A stretch of 64,000 nucleotides of DNA from Ahrensia marina (GTDB lineage Bacteria; Pseudomonadota; Alphaproteobacteria; Rhizobiales; Rhizobiaceae). A model generated the notes under the pieces. It ran no database searches. It was given only the letters and a program-made list of their open reading frames with translations, and was not told the origin of the DNA. Shown here piece after piece: positions 18,766-25,798 of this stretch; position 1 is the first letter of the stretch; each line of letters starts with the position of its first letter. The translations under genes were made by a program, and so were the position numbers. The DNA lies in the NCBI RefSeq assembly GCF_001293565.1, contig NZ_JXMU01000007.1:62001-126000 (forward strand). Direction: 5' to 3'.

Positions 18766-19869
18766 ATGACCAAGTTTCCGCCTGCCGAATTTCGACTTTC
18801 AAATTTAAGGGAGCGTATGGCGCAGACAGAAACGGATCTGGTTGTGCTCGGACCATCAAGTCACATGGCTTGGCTGTCAGGGGTTCATCCACATGGCGAT
18901 GAACGGCCGGTAATGCTCGTCGTCAGCCAAAATTATGCAGGGTTTCTAATGCCAGCGCTAAATGCTGATGCGGCGCGCAAGTCTACGGATTTACCGTTCC
19001 ATTTATGGCGTGATGATCAAGGACCGGAAGAAGCGCTTGCCGAGTTACTTGAAGCCGCCGGCGCAAATACGTCTGGCTTGTCGGTTGTCTTGGACGAGAC
19101 AATGCGCGCTGATTTTGCTTTACGTCTTTTAGATGCCTTGGACGCACCTAAGCGCCGCTTTACAGGTGACACTGTCAGTTTGCTTCGCGCATCAAAAGAT
19201 GACAATGAGTTTGCCGCGATTAAGGCTGCTCATCTGTTAAATGACGCTGCGATAAAAGCCGCCTTTGATGCACTAAAAGAGGGGATTACAGAGGGCGAGA
19301 TTGTTGCGGTTATCAATGACTACTATAAAGCACATGGTGCAGCGCTCGAATTCTGTTCTGTATGCTTTGGTGAATCCGGCGCTTTCCCCCACCATTACTC
19401 AGGCGCCAATTCATTAAAGACAAACACTGCTGTTTTGATTGATTCAGGCTGCCGCCTAAATGGTTACCCGTCAGACATGACCCGTTGCGGATTTTTTGGG
19501 ACACCGGACGAGACTTTCAAGAAAGTTTTTGACGTTGTCGAGCAAGCCGTTCAAGCAGCAATGGAAGTCTCTAAACCGGGGGCTCGCGCAAGTGACATCG
19601 ACAAGGCTGCCCGCGATGTCATCACCGCCGCTGGCTATGGTGATAAGTTTCTTCACCGCACCGGCCACGGGCTTGGCATTGATATTCACGAGGAGCCCTA
19701 TATTGCGGCGAATTCCGATCGTGTCTTGGTCGAAGGAAATGTATTCTCTATCGAGCCGGGTATTTACCTCAGCGGTAAATTCGGCATTCGCTTGGAGGAA
19801 ATCGTTATTCTGCGCGAAACAGGTGCCGAGATTTTCTCTGAAATGCCACGCGATATGGTTCTCCGCTGA
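18766..19869 (+). CDS. M24-family metallopeptidase (Xaa-Pro peptidase / creatinase-like)
   Basis: A 367-residue cytoplasmic protein with an N-terminal creatinase-like domain (about 10-145) and a pita-bread catalytic domain (about 150-360). Predicted metal ligands are D235 and D246 (L-I-D-S-G-C-R and P-S-D-M-T-R), H308 in G-H-G-L-G-I-D-I-H, E330 in S-I-E-P-G-I-Y and E344 in R-L-E-E. Such enzymes remove an N-terminal residue before proline, or act on creatine-type or ectoine-derived amides. ATG 18766 is chosen; the frame reaches back into the hairpin without support. Position after the binding protein suggests it processes the imported compound. Confidence 0.88.
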   Translation: MTKFPPAEFRLSNLRERMAQTETDLVVLGPSSHMAWLSGVHPHGDERPVMLVVSQNYAGFLMPALNADAARKSTDLPFHLWRDDQGPEEALAELLEAAGANTSGLSVVLDETMRADFALRLLDALDAPKRRFTGDTVSLLRASKDDNEFAAIKAAHLLNDAAIKAAFDALKEGITEGEIVAVINDYYKAHGAALEFCSVCFGESGAFPHHYSGANSLKTNTAVLIDSGCRLNGYPSDMTRCGFFGTPDETFKKVFDVVEQAVQAAMEVSKPGARASDIDKAARDVITAAGYGDKFLHRTGHGLGIDIHEEPYIAANSDRVLVEGNVFSIEPGIYLSGKFGIRLEEIVILRETGAEIFSEMPRDMVLR

Positions 19870-19903
19870 TTAGACAATGTTTCAGCGCCGGGCAGTTTCC
19901 ACT

Positions 19904-21097
19904 TTAAGCTGTCCGGCGGATAGTTGCGTCCTCGCGTGACCACAATTCTTGCTTAAGCGCGATGCCGTGGCCATGGGCTTCATTGAGCGTGATCATGCCG
20001 CGTTCGACTTCCGGTAAACCTTCGGCAAGCTCTGGATACCATCCGGTGTAAAAAGCCCGCACGCTTTCTTGGATAAGCGCATTCTTGGCATGCATGGAGA
20101 GATGGCACGATGCAGCATAGACCACTGGCCCTGTGCAATCATGCGGTGCAACGGGCACTTTCCATGCTTCGGCCATGCCTGCAATTTTGCGTGCTTCGGT
20201 CACGCCGCCACACCATGATAGATCAAGCATCACAACGCCTGCACAACCGGTTTCCAGATATTGCCGGAAGGCTGCGGTGCCGTTGAATGTTTCCGAAGCG
20301 CAAACCCATGTGTCACAGCTCTGAGCGTAATCCTTTACATCGCTTGGCGTGTCCATGCGGAAAGGGTCTTCGTGCCAATAGGTCTTGAAAGGCGCCAGTT
20401 CACGCGCAATTCGCTTGGCCATTGGCAATGACCATAGCGAGTGAAACTCAACCATAATATCTATGTCATCACCCACAGCCGAGCGAATTTGCTCAAACGG
20501 TTTGAGCGCGGTGCGAAGTTCCTGTGGTGTAATTTCCAAGCCACCGGATCGTTCTGCCGCAATATCAAACGGCCATATTTTCATCGCCGTAATGCCGTCA
20601 TCCAGCAAAGATTGAGCTAGTGCGCCCGCATCGGTCAAAAACGCTTCCAAGTCCTCATAAGGGCCTTCGGCTTGTCCGTTGTTCCAGTTTTCAACAGATT
20701 GGCCGCGTTTATCGCGTACATATTTATAACCCGCACAAGTGTTATAGGTACGAATCTTGTCGCGCGAGCGGCCGCCAAGCGCATCGGCAAGCGGCAATTG
20801 CAGTATCTTCGCGAATAAATCCCATAAAGCGATATCAAGGGCAGAATAAGCACGTGTTTCAACACCGGCCCCGCGCCATCCGATATAGTCGTTCAACTGG
20901 TTCACGCAGTCTTGCAGGTGCAATGGATTTTTACCAATAAGGCGCAGCGCACACCAGTCGTGGATATAGGCTTCAACTGCCGATGCGCCGAAAAAGGTTT
21001 CGCCCAACCCCGTGATGCCCTCATCCGTCTCAATGACAACCCAGATGATGTTTGCGAACTCGGCAAGCCGCAAAGTCTTAATCGCAGAGATTTTCAT
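19904..21097 (-). CDS. Enolase-superfamily (mandelate racemase/muconate lactonizing type) enzyme, probable sugar-acid dehydratase
   Basis: A 397-residue two-domain enzyme. Likely active-site residues are K173 (A-M-K-I-W-P-F-D), metal ligands E217, E243 and E269 (M-V-E-F-H, W-H-E-D-P, A-S-E-T), then D292 (L-D-L-S-W-C-G-G) and H319 (A-P-H-D-C-T-G-P). Superfamily members of this kind abstract a proton next to a carboxylate, most often dehydrating aldonic acids. The substrate is unknown; the TRAP importer and gluconokinase beside it point to a C5-C6 sugar acid. It starts 3 bases after the dctM stop and is last in the leftward operon. Confidence 0.85.
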   Translation of the reverse strand: MKISAIKTLRLAEFANIIWVVIETDEGITGLGETFFGASAVEAYIHDWCALRLIGKNPLHLQDCVNQLNDYIGWRGAGVETRAYSALDIALWDLFAKILQLPLADALGGRSRDKIRTYNTCAGYKYVRDKRGQSVENWNNGQAEGPYEDLEAFLTDAGALAQSLLDDGITAMKIWPFDIAAERSGGLEITPQELRTALKPFEQIRSAVGDDIDIMVEFHSLWSLPMAKRIARELAPFKTYWHEDPFRMDTPSDVKDYAQSCDTWVCASETFNGTAAFRQYLETGCAGVVMLDLSWCGGVTEARKIAGMAEAWKVPVAPHDCTGPVVYAASCHLSMHAKNALIQESVRAFYTGWYPELAEGLPEVERGMITLNEAHGHGIALKQELWSREDATIRRTA

Positions 21098-21100
21098 GGC

Positions 21101-22420
21101 TTAGCGTCCTGTAATGCCCGGGAAGATAATCAGCATTGCCAGTGCCAGAATTTGCAGCGCAATAAATGGCAGGAGCGATTTGAAAATGGTCGCCAGAGAA
21201 ATATCCGGTGGCGCGACACTCTTCAAATAAAACGCGGCGGGTCCAAATGGCGGTGACAGGAACGAGACCTGCATATTCATACAGAACACGACGCCGAACC
21301 ATACAGGATCATACCCCAACTCGGAAATGATCGGCACAAATATAGGCATCGTTAAAAGTGCGATGCCGACCCAATCAAGAAACATGCCCAAGATGAACAA
21401 AATCAGCATCATGAATAGCAGGATGATAACACGGTTCTCGGAGATGCCTGTTATCAAGTCGGATACGAAATTGATGCCGCCCATCAGGTTGAAAACGCCA
21501 ACAAGAGCGCTGGCGCCAATGCCAATCCAGACGATCATGCCGACCGTTTGCAGTGTTTGCAGTGCTGCGCCTTTCAGCAAATCGAGCGTGAATTCACCGC
21601 GGATGATAGTTGAAAGCAATACACCGGCAACACCGACAGCCGATGCTTCTGTAACACTGGCAATACCGCCATAAATGGAGCCAAGCACACACACCACAAC
21701 AAGTAGCGGCAAAATAAGCCCTTTGAGCAAACGGATTTTTTCGCTCATCGGTGTCTGATAATCTTGTTCAGGAACAGGCGCGACTGCCGGGTTCAAATAA
21801 GCCCGCACAAGGATGTAGATCACATAGAAACCTGCAAGCATAAGGGCAGGCAGGAATGAAGCAGTGAATAAATCACCGATAGAAACGTTGGCTGTCAGGC
21901 CATAAATAATAAGAACAATAGAAGGTGGCAGCATGGTGCCGAGTGCGCCGCCTGCACAAACGACACCAATAGCAAGGTGTTTGTCATAACCGAGGCGAAG
22001 CATTTGAGGCAGTGCCACAAGGCCCAGCAAGACAACTTCGCCGCCAATAATTCCGCTCATGGCAGCTAGAATGACCGCAACCAGAATAGTCTGGATCGCG
22101 ATACCGCCGCGCAGACGCCCGCCGACAAGACGCATAGCGTCGAATAGGTCTCGTGCAATACCTGAGCGGTCAAGTATCGCCGCCATAAGCACAAACATCG
22201 GCACTGAGACAAAGACGAATGACGAAACAAATGAGTAAACCCGGCTTGTGATGAGCGGCACGACCATTGGCCCAAACCATCCAAGGGCAAATATGAGTGC
22301 GACAAGAAGGGTTACATAAGCCAGCGGAATGCCGGTGACGAGCAGGCCAAGCAGCATGGCGAACATTAAAAATGTGCCGCCGCCTATGCCGAGTTCTTGA
22401 AAGGAGCCAAAGAATTCCAC
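21101..22420 (-). CDS. dctM: TRAP transporter large permease subunit
   Basis: A 439-residue inner-membrane protein with about 12 hydrophobic segments. It shows the DctM pattern: F-M-A/V-L-x-G-I-P-L-A-Y at the start, G-G-A-L-G-T-M-L-P-P-S-I-V-L-I-I-Y-G mid-protein, and F-L-S-P-P-F-G-P-A-A-F-Y near the C-terminus. It drives sodium-coupled uptake of an organic or sugar acid delivered by DctP. Its ATG overlaps the dctQ stop by one base (22420). Confidence 0.95.
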   Translation of the reverse strand: MEFFGSFQELGIGGGTFLMFAMLLGLLVTGIPLAYVTLLVALIFALGWFGPMVVPLITSRVYSFVSSFVFVSVPMFVLMAAILDRSGIARDLFDAMRLVGGRLRGGIAIQTILVAVILAAMSGIIGGEVVLLGLVALPQMLRLGYDKHLAIGVVCAGGALGTMLPPSIVLIIYGLTANVSIGDLFTASFLPALMLAGFYVIYILVRAYLNPAVAPVPEQDYQTPMSEKIRLLKGLILPLLVVVCVLGSIYGGIASVTEASAVGVAGVLLSTIIRGEFTLDLLKGAALQTLQTVGMIVWIGIGASALVGVFNLMGGINFVSDLITGISENRVIILLFMMLILFILGMFLDWVGIALLTMPIFVPIISELGYDPVWFGVVFCMNMQVSFLSPPFGPAAFYLKSVAPPDISLATIFKSLLPFIALQILALAMLIIFPGITGR

Positions 22421-22971
22421 TAGCTGCGTCCCCGTGCATAATTATAGGCAAGAATGATAAATTGAACGGCCATCACGGTCATAATAATAAGTAAGAAAAT
22501 CTTGATGGCACCGGGAAACACAGGGTCCCATGCGCTGCCGGAGCGCTCCAGTCTGATACTGCCGTCGGGGCGAAAGGCTGCGCGTAAAACCATTGTGTAA
22601 GCAGCCCATGCAAACATGGCGCTTGCCGCCGCGCAAACAACAGAAATCACGATATCAAATATCCGCCGTATGCGGGGTGGTATGACATCGTATATGAGAA
22701 CAACACGGATATGACTGTTGCGTGCGGTGCAGTAGAGACCGCCGTAAATAAAGGCCATGCCGCACAGGAAAATAGTGGTCTCATGCGCCCAGATCGTTGG
22801 CGCGTTGAAGATGTAACGCAAAATGACTTCGTTCATCAAAATAAACATGGATAAAACGATGCCGACAGCAAACACGATGCCGATGCGGTTGATCCAGCGG
22901 CCCAGCCATCCAGCTTGCTTAATGGCGCCGGGATCGTCGGGCACATGAACAGATTCTTCTGGTTTTGACAA
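22420..22971 (-). CDS. dctQ: TRAP transporter small permease subunit
   Basis: A 183-residue membrane protein with four hydrophobic segments, the usual DctQ layout, including E-V-I-L-R-Y-I-F-N and W-A-H-E-T-T-I-F-L near the second span. The start is placed at TTG 22971, because GGGAGG lies 5 bases before it; the in-frame ATG at 22986 sits directly after a terminator tail and has no RBS. Its expression is probably kept below that of dctP by that terminator. Confidence 0.85.
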   Translation of the reverse strand: MSKPEESVHVPDDPGAIKQAGWLGRWINRIGIVFAVGIVLSMFILMNEVILRYIFNAPTIWAHETTIFLCGMAFIYGGLYCTARNSHIRVVLIYDVIPPRIRRIFDIVISVVCAAASAMFAWAAYTMVLRAAFRPDGSIRLERSGSAWDPVFPGAIKIFLLIIMTVMAVQFIILAYNYARGRS

Positions 22972-22985
22972 AGCAGCCTCCCACA

Positions 22986-23014
22986 TAAAAAGAATCGGGC
23001 AAAATGCCCGATTC
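22986..23014 (-). terminator. Intra-operon terminator between dctP and dctQ
   Basis: A 9-bp stem (22992-23000 with 23006-23014, GAATCGGGC/GCCCGATTC) with a 5-base loop, followed on the minus strand by CTTTTTAT. A canonical intrinsic terminator 17 bases past the dctP stop. Partial read-through would leave the binding protein in excess over the permeases. Confidence 0.82.
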
Positions 23015-23030
23015 CAATTTTAGCTAATGT

Positions 23031-24053
23031 TTATTGCATCAGACCATTGTCTTTGAGGTAAGTTGTAAGAACGTCATAGACCTTCCGTGCATTTTCGGAA
23101 CGCTCTGCAACTTTTGCCCACTCGCCGGTGGCAATAGTGCGGAACTTGGCGCGCTCTTCTGCAGGCCAGTCTGTCACTGTGACTTCTCCGCCTGCTTTGG
23201 CAGCTTCAACAGCTTCCATGTCTTTCTCGGCAAGCGCAGCAACCTGACTTTTTGCGAATTCACGTACGCTTTCTTCCAGCATTGCTTTTGTTTCATCCGG
23301 CAATGCGTCCCACTTTGTTTTGTTCATAGAAATTTCAACGAGAGGCATGGAGTGGAAGCCAGGGTATACAGGGTTCGGGGCAACATCGTGCATGCCCTGA
23401 GCCTGGTTTGTTGAAAATACAGAATAGTCAGCGGCGTCGATCACACCCTTATCAAGAGAAGTGAACACTTCAGAGCCAGGCAGGTTAACTGGAGCCGCGC
23501 CTGCTGCCGCGAAAACCTGCTGAACGAGACCTTCCGGTGCGCGCATTTTCAGACCCTTCAGGTCATCAACACCGTTAAGCTCTTTCTTGGAGACAAATGC
23601 TTCAAGGCCAGGTGTTGTCGCGCCAATGAAATGAAGTCCGTAAGGCTCCATCAACTCGTTCATGAGTTCTTTGCCGCCGCCTTCATTCATGAATGTAAAC
23701 ATTTCCTCAGGTGCCGACCATGCGCCAACCGGATTGGCGATCAATCCAAAAGCAGGGTCCTTGCCGGCGAAATAGGATGTATCAGTGATGTGGCCGTCCA
23801 GAATACCCGCGGCGATAGCATCTTGGGTTTCATTATGCGCAACAATCGATTCAACTGGAAGCAATTCGATGGCAATTTTACCGCCTGACTTTTCCGCAAC
23901 CGCTTCAGCCCATCCTTGTTGAAGAATGAAGTTTGGGTTACCGGCTGGGTCAGATGACTGGAATTTCAAAGTCATTTCCTGCGCATAAGCAGAAACAGAC
24001 ATTGCTGCGCCGACGAGACCGACGAGTGCGAGTTTCGAGATTTTATTTAACAT
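23031..24053 (-). CDS. dctP: TRAP transporter solute-binding protein
   Basis: A 340-residue periplasmic protein with a signal peptide ending S-A-Y-A-Q (about residue 25). It shows the DctP features: L-K-F-Q-S-S-D at the mature start, G-L-K-M-R-A-P-E with the conserved arginine that binds the ligand carboxylate, and S-L-D-K-G-V-I-D-A-A-D-Y. The ligand is a carboxylate; gluconate or a related sugar acid is inferred from gntK and the LacI-type regulator. The gene ends at an intra-operon terminator ahead of dctQM. Confidence 0.94.
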   Translation of the reverse strand: MLNKISKLALVGLVGAAMSVSAYAQEMTLKFQSSDPAGNPNFILQQGWAEAVAEKSGGKIAIELLPVESIVAHNETQDAIAAGILDGHITDTSYFAGKDPAFGLIANPVGAWSAPEEMFTFMNEGGGKELMNELMEPYGLHFIGATTPGLEAFVSKKELNGVDDLKGLKMRAPEGLVQQVFAAAGAAPVNLPGSEVFTSLDKGVIDAADYSVFSTNQAQGMHDVAPNPVYPGFHSMPLVEISMNKTKWDALPDETKAMLEESVREFAKSQVAALAEKDMEAVEAAKAGGEVTVTDWPAEERAKFRTIATGEWAKVAERSENARKVYDVLTTYLKDNGLMQ

Positions 24054-24089
24054 GCGGTTTTCCTCCCTTGCATGTGGTTTGGTTAGTTT

Positions 24090-24109
24090 CAGCCCGCAAA
24101 AGCGGGCTG
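24090..24109 (-). other. Intercistronic stem-loop between gntK and dctP
   Basis: An 8-bp GC-rich inverted repeat (CAGCCCGC/GCGGGCTG) with a 4-base loop, 37 bases ahead of the dctP start. No T run follows on the minus strand, so it may be an mRNA processing or protecting element. Confidence 0.5.
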
Positions 24110-24119
24110 GTTACGCCTT

Positions 24120-24650
24120 TCAAGCCGATTTCATAAACGGCTTTAAGGCAGTGATGGCCTGTTGTGTTATGACCGCCAAAGACTGACTGCAGTCCAGTGT
24201 CACACCTTCTTCACTGTCTTCCAATGGCTCAAGAGAGGCCAATTGACTATCTAGCAAGGGAACACCGACGAAATGTGACTGTCTAGTCTCCAGACGTTCG
24301 ACCAATAGCGAGCGCTCGGCTGTTAAGTGAACAAAGAAAGCTCCGGAAAGCTTTGCGCTGAGTATTCTTCGATATGAGCGTTTCAAGGCCGAACAGGCAA
24401 TAACCGGAACATTGCCGTTGCGTCGCAAACCAAGTGCGGCTTGTGCAATAGAATCCAGCCAAGGCAAGCGATCATCGTCTGTTAACGCGATACCATTCAT
24501 CATTTTTTCGCGGTTTGACGGCGAGTGGAAGTCATCGGCTTCGACAAAAGCATAATTCAAGCTTTTTGCCAAAGCTGTTCCAATAGCGGATTTCCCGGCG
24601 CCGCAGACGCCCATAATGATAATCGATGGCGATGTTGTCAGCGCATTCAT
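24120..24650 (-). CDS. gntK: Gluconokinase
   Basis: A 176-residue kinase with P-loop G-V-C-G-A-G-K-S (residues 12-19), A-D-D-F-H-S, D-D-R-L-P-W-L and A-C-S-A-L-K-R-S-Y-R, all typical of thermosensitive-type gluconokinases, which make 6-phosphogluconate from gluconate and ATP. The ATG at 24650 is chosen because AAGGA lies 8 bases upstream; the ATG six bases earlier is too close to it. First gene of the leftward sugar-acid operon, divergent from the LacI-type regulator over a palindromic operator. Confidence 0.92.
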   Translation of the reverse strand: MNALTTSPSIIIMGVCGAGKSAIGTALAKSLNYAFVEADDFHSPSNREKMMNGIALTDDDRLPWLDSIAQAALGLRRNGNVPVIACSALKRSYRRILSAKLSGAFFVHLTAERSLLVERLETRQSHFVGVPLLDSQLASLEPLEDSEEGVTLDCSQSLAVITQQAITALKPFMKSA

Positions 24651-24675
24651 GATCATTTCCTTCTTGCTTTCAATA

Positions 24676-24693
24676 AATGGTAGCGCTAACATT
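24676..24693. promoter_or_regulatory. LacI-type operator between gntK and its regulator
   Basis: The 18-base sequence AATGGTAGCGCTAACATT is a palindrome with one mismatched pair around a central CG, the usual form of LacI/GalR-family sites and close to the gluconate GntR operator type. It lies 26 bases upstream of the gntK ATG and 67 bases upstream of the regulator ATG. Confidence 0.75.
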
Positions 24694-24759
24694 TGTCAAG
24701 AAATATATTTCATTTTAGATGTCTCTGACTTTGGCACCCTGCGCAGGCTGGATAAAAAG

Positions 24760-25773
24760 ATGAAATCAACAGGTGTAACTATTGCTGACGTTGCGCGTGA
24801 AGCCGGTGTCAGTCCCATGACTGTATCAAGGTCATTGCGTGAGCCTGCGCGCGTTTCAGCAAAATCACGCGAACGGATAGCGGAAGTTATCGAGCGTTTG
24901 GGATATGTGCCGGATCCGGCTGCACGGGCATTGGCTGCGGGCCGCACAAATGTCATTGGTGTTATTATCCCGTCGGTAACAAACAATGTGTTTTCCGACG
25001 TGATGCGCGGAATTTATGGCGTTATCGAAAATAGCCCGTGGCAGGTACAATTGGGTAATTCGCGCTACGTGGCAGAAACGGAAGAGGCTTTAACGCGCAC
25101 TTTTCTAAGCCAGCGCCCTGCGGGTTTAATTGTTTCAGGTGTTGATCAAACCCGGAAAACACGTGAATTGCTCATCAATGCGCCATGCCGTGTTGTTCAA
25201 ATCATGGAGCTTGGAGAAGCGCCAATCGATATGATGGTCGGCTTTTCCCACCGTGAAGCTGCGCGTGTTGCGACACAACATTTGTTTGACAAAGGATATA
25301 GACGGCCGGCTTTTCTGGCCGCGCGCGTTGATCCGCGAACGAAACGCCGGATGGCCGGGTTTGAAGATGTCGTCAGAACCGCTGGCGCATTTGATCCCAG
25401 TAGAATTCTTGCGACATCCGCACCGTCTTCAGCAGCGCTCGGGCGGACGCTTATGGCTGAATTGCTCGACAATGCGCCTGAAACGGATTCCGTCCTCTGT
25501 AACAATGACGATCTGGCGTTGGGGGCGTTATTTGAGTGCCTGCACAGAGGGATAGACGTTCCCAACGCGATAGGTATTTGTGGTTTCAATGATCTTGAGA
25601 TGATGGCGGTAGCCTATCCGACGATAACAAGCGTTAAAACCTATCGTGAAGAAATGGGGCGCATAGCCGCAACAATGATTTTGGAAACCCTAAAGGGTAT
25701 CGAGCCGGAGGAACCTGTTGTCGACTTGGGCTTTGATGTCATGTCGCGTCAAAGCACAGCCAAACTGCTTTAA
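24760..25773 (+). CDS. LacI-family transcriptional regulator, GntR-like
   Basis: A 337-residue repressor. The HTH is at residues about 7-28 (T-I-A-D-V-A-R-E-A-G-V-S-P-M-T-V-S-R-S-L) with the hinge helix ending D-P-A-A-R-A-L-A-A. The periplasmic-binding-like effector domain follows, from G-V-I-I-P-S-V-T-N-N to the C-terminus. It resembles E. coli GntR and probably represses gntK-dctPQM-dehydratase until a sugar acid binds. The ATG at 24760 opens the HTH domain; its RBS is weak. The frame extends left into the operator, which is not coding. Confidence 0.92.
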   Translation: MKSTGVTIADVAREAGVSPMTVSRSLREPARVSAKSRERIAEVIERLGYVPDPAARALAAGRTNVIGVIIPSVTNNVFSDVMRGIYGVIENSPWQVQLGNSRYVAETEEALTRTFLSQRPAGLIVSGVDQTRKTRELLINAPCRVVQIMELGEAPIDMMVGFSHREAARVATQHLFDKGYRRPAFLAARVDPRTKRRMAGFEDVVRTAGAFDPSRILATSAPSSAALGRTLMAELLDNAPETDSVLCNNDDLALGALFECLHRGIDVPNAIGICGFNDLEMMAVAYPTITSVKTYREEMGRIAATMILETLKGIEPEEPVVDLGFDVMSRQSTAKLL

Positions 25774-25798
25774 AGCTGCCATAGCAGCGAAATGCTCC

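Noticed and set aside
19886-19918. 10-bp imperfect inverted repeat between the M24 peptidase and the dehydratase
   Set aside because: It runs into the dehydratase coding end and has no T run on either side, so I do not call it a terminator.
25776-25789. GCTGC/GCAGC inverted repeat between the LacI gene and the hybrid kinase
   Set aside because: Only five pairs and no T tail; too weak to call.
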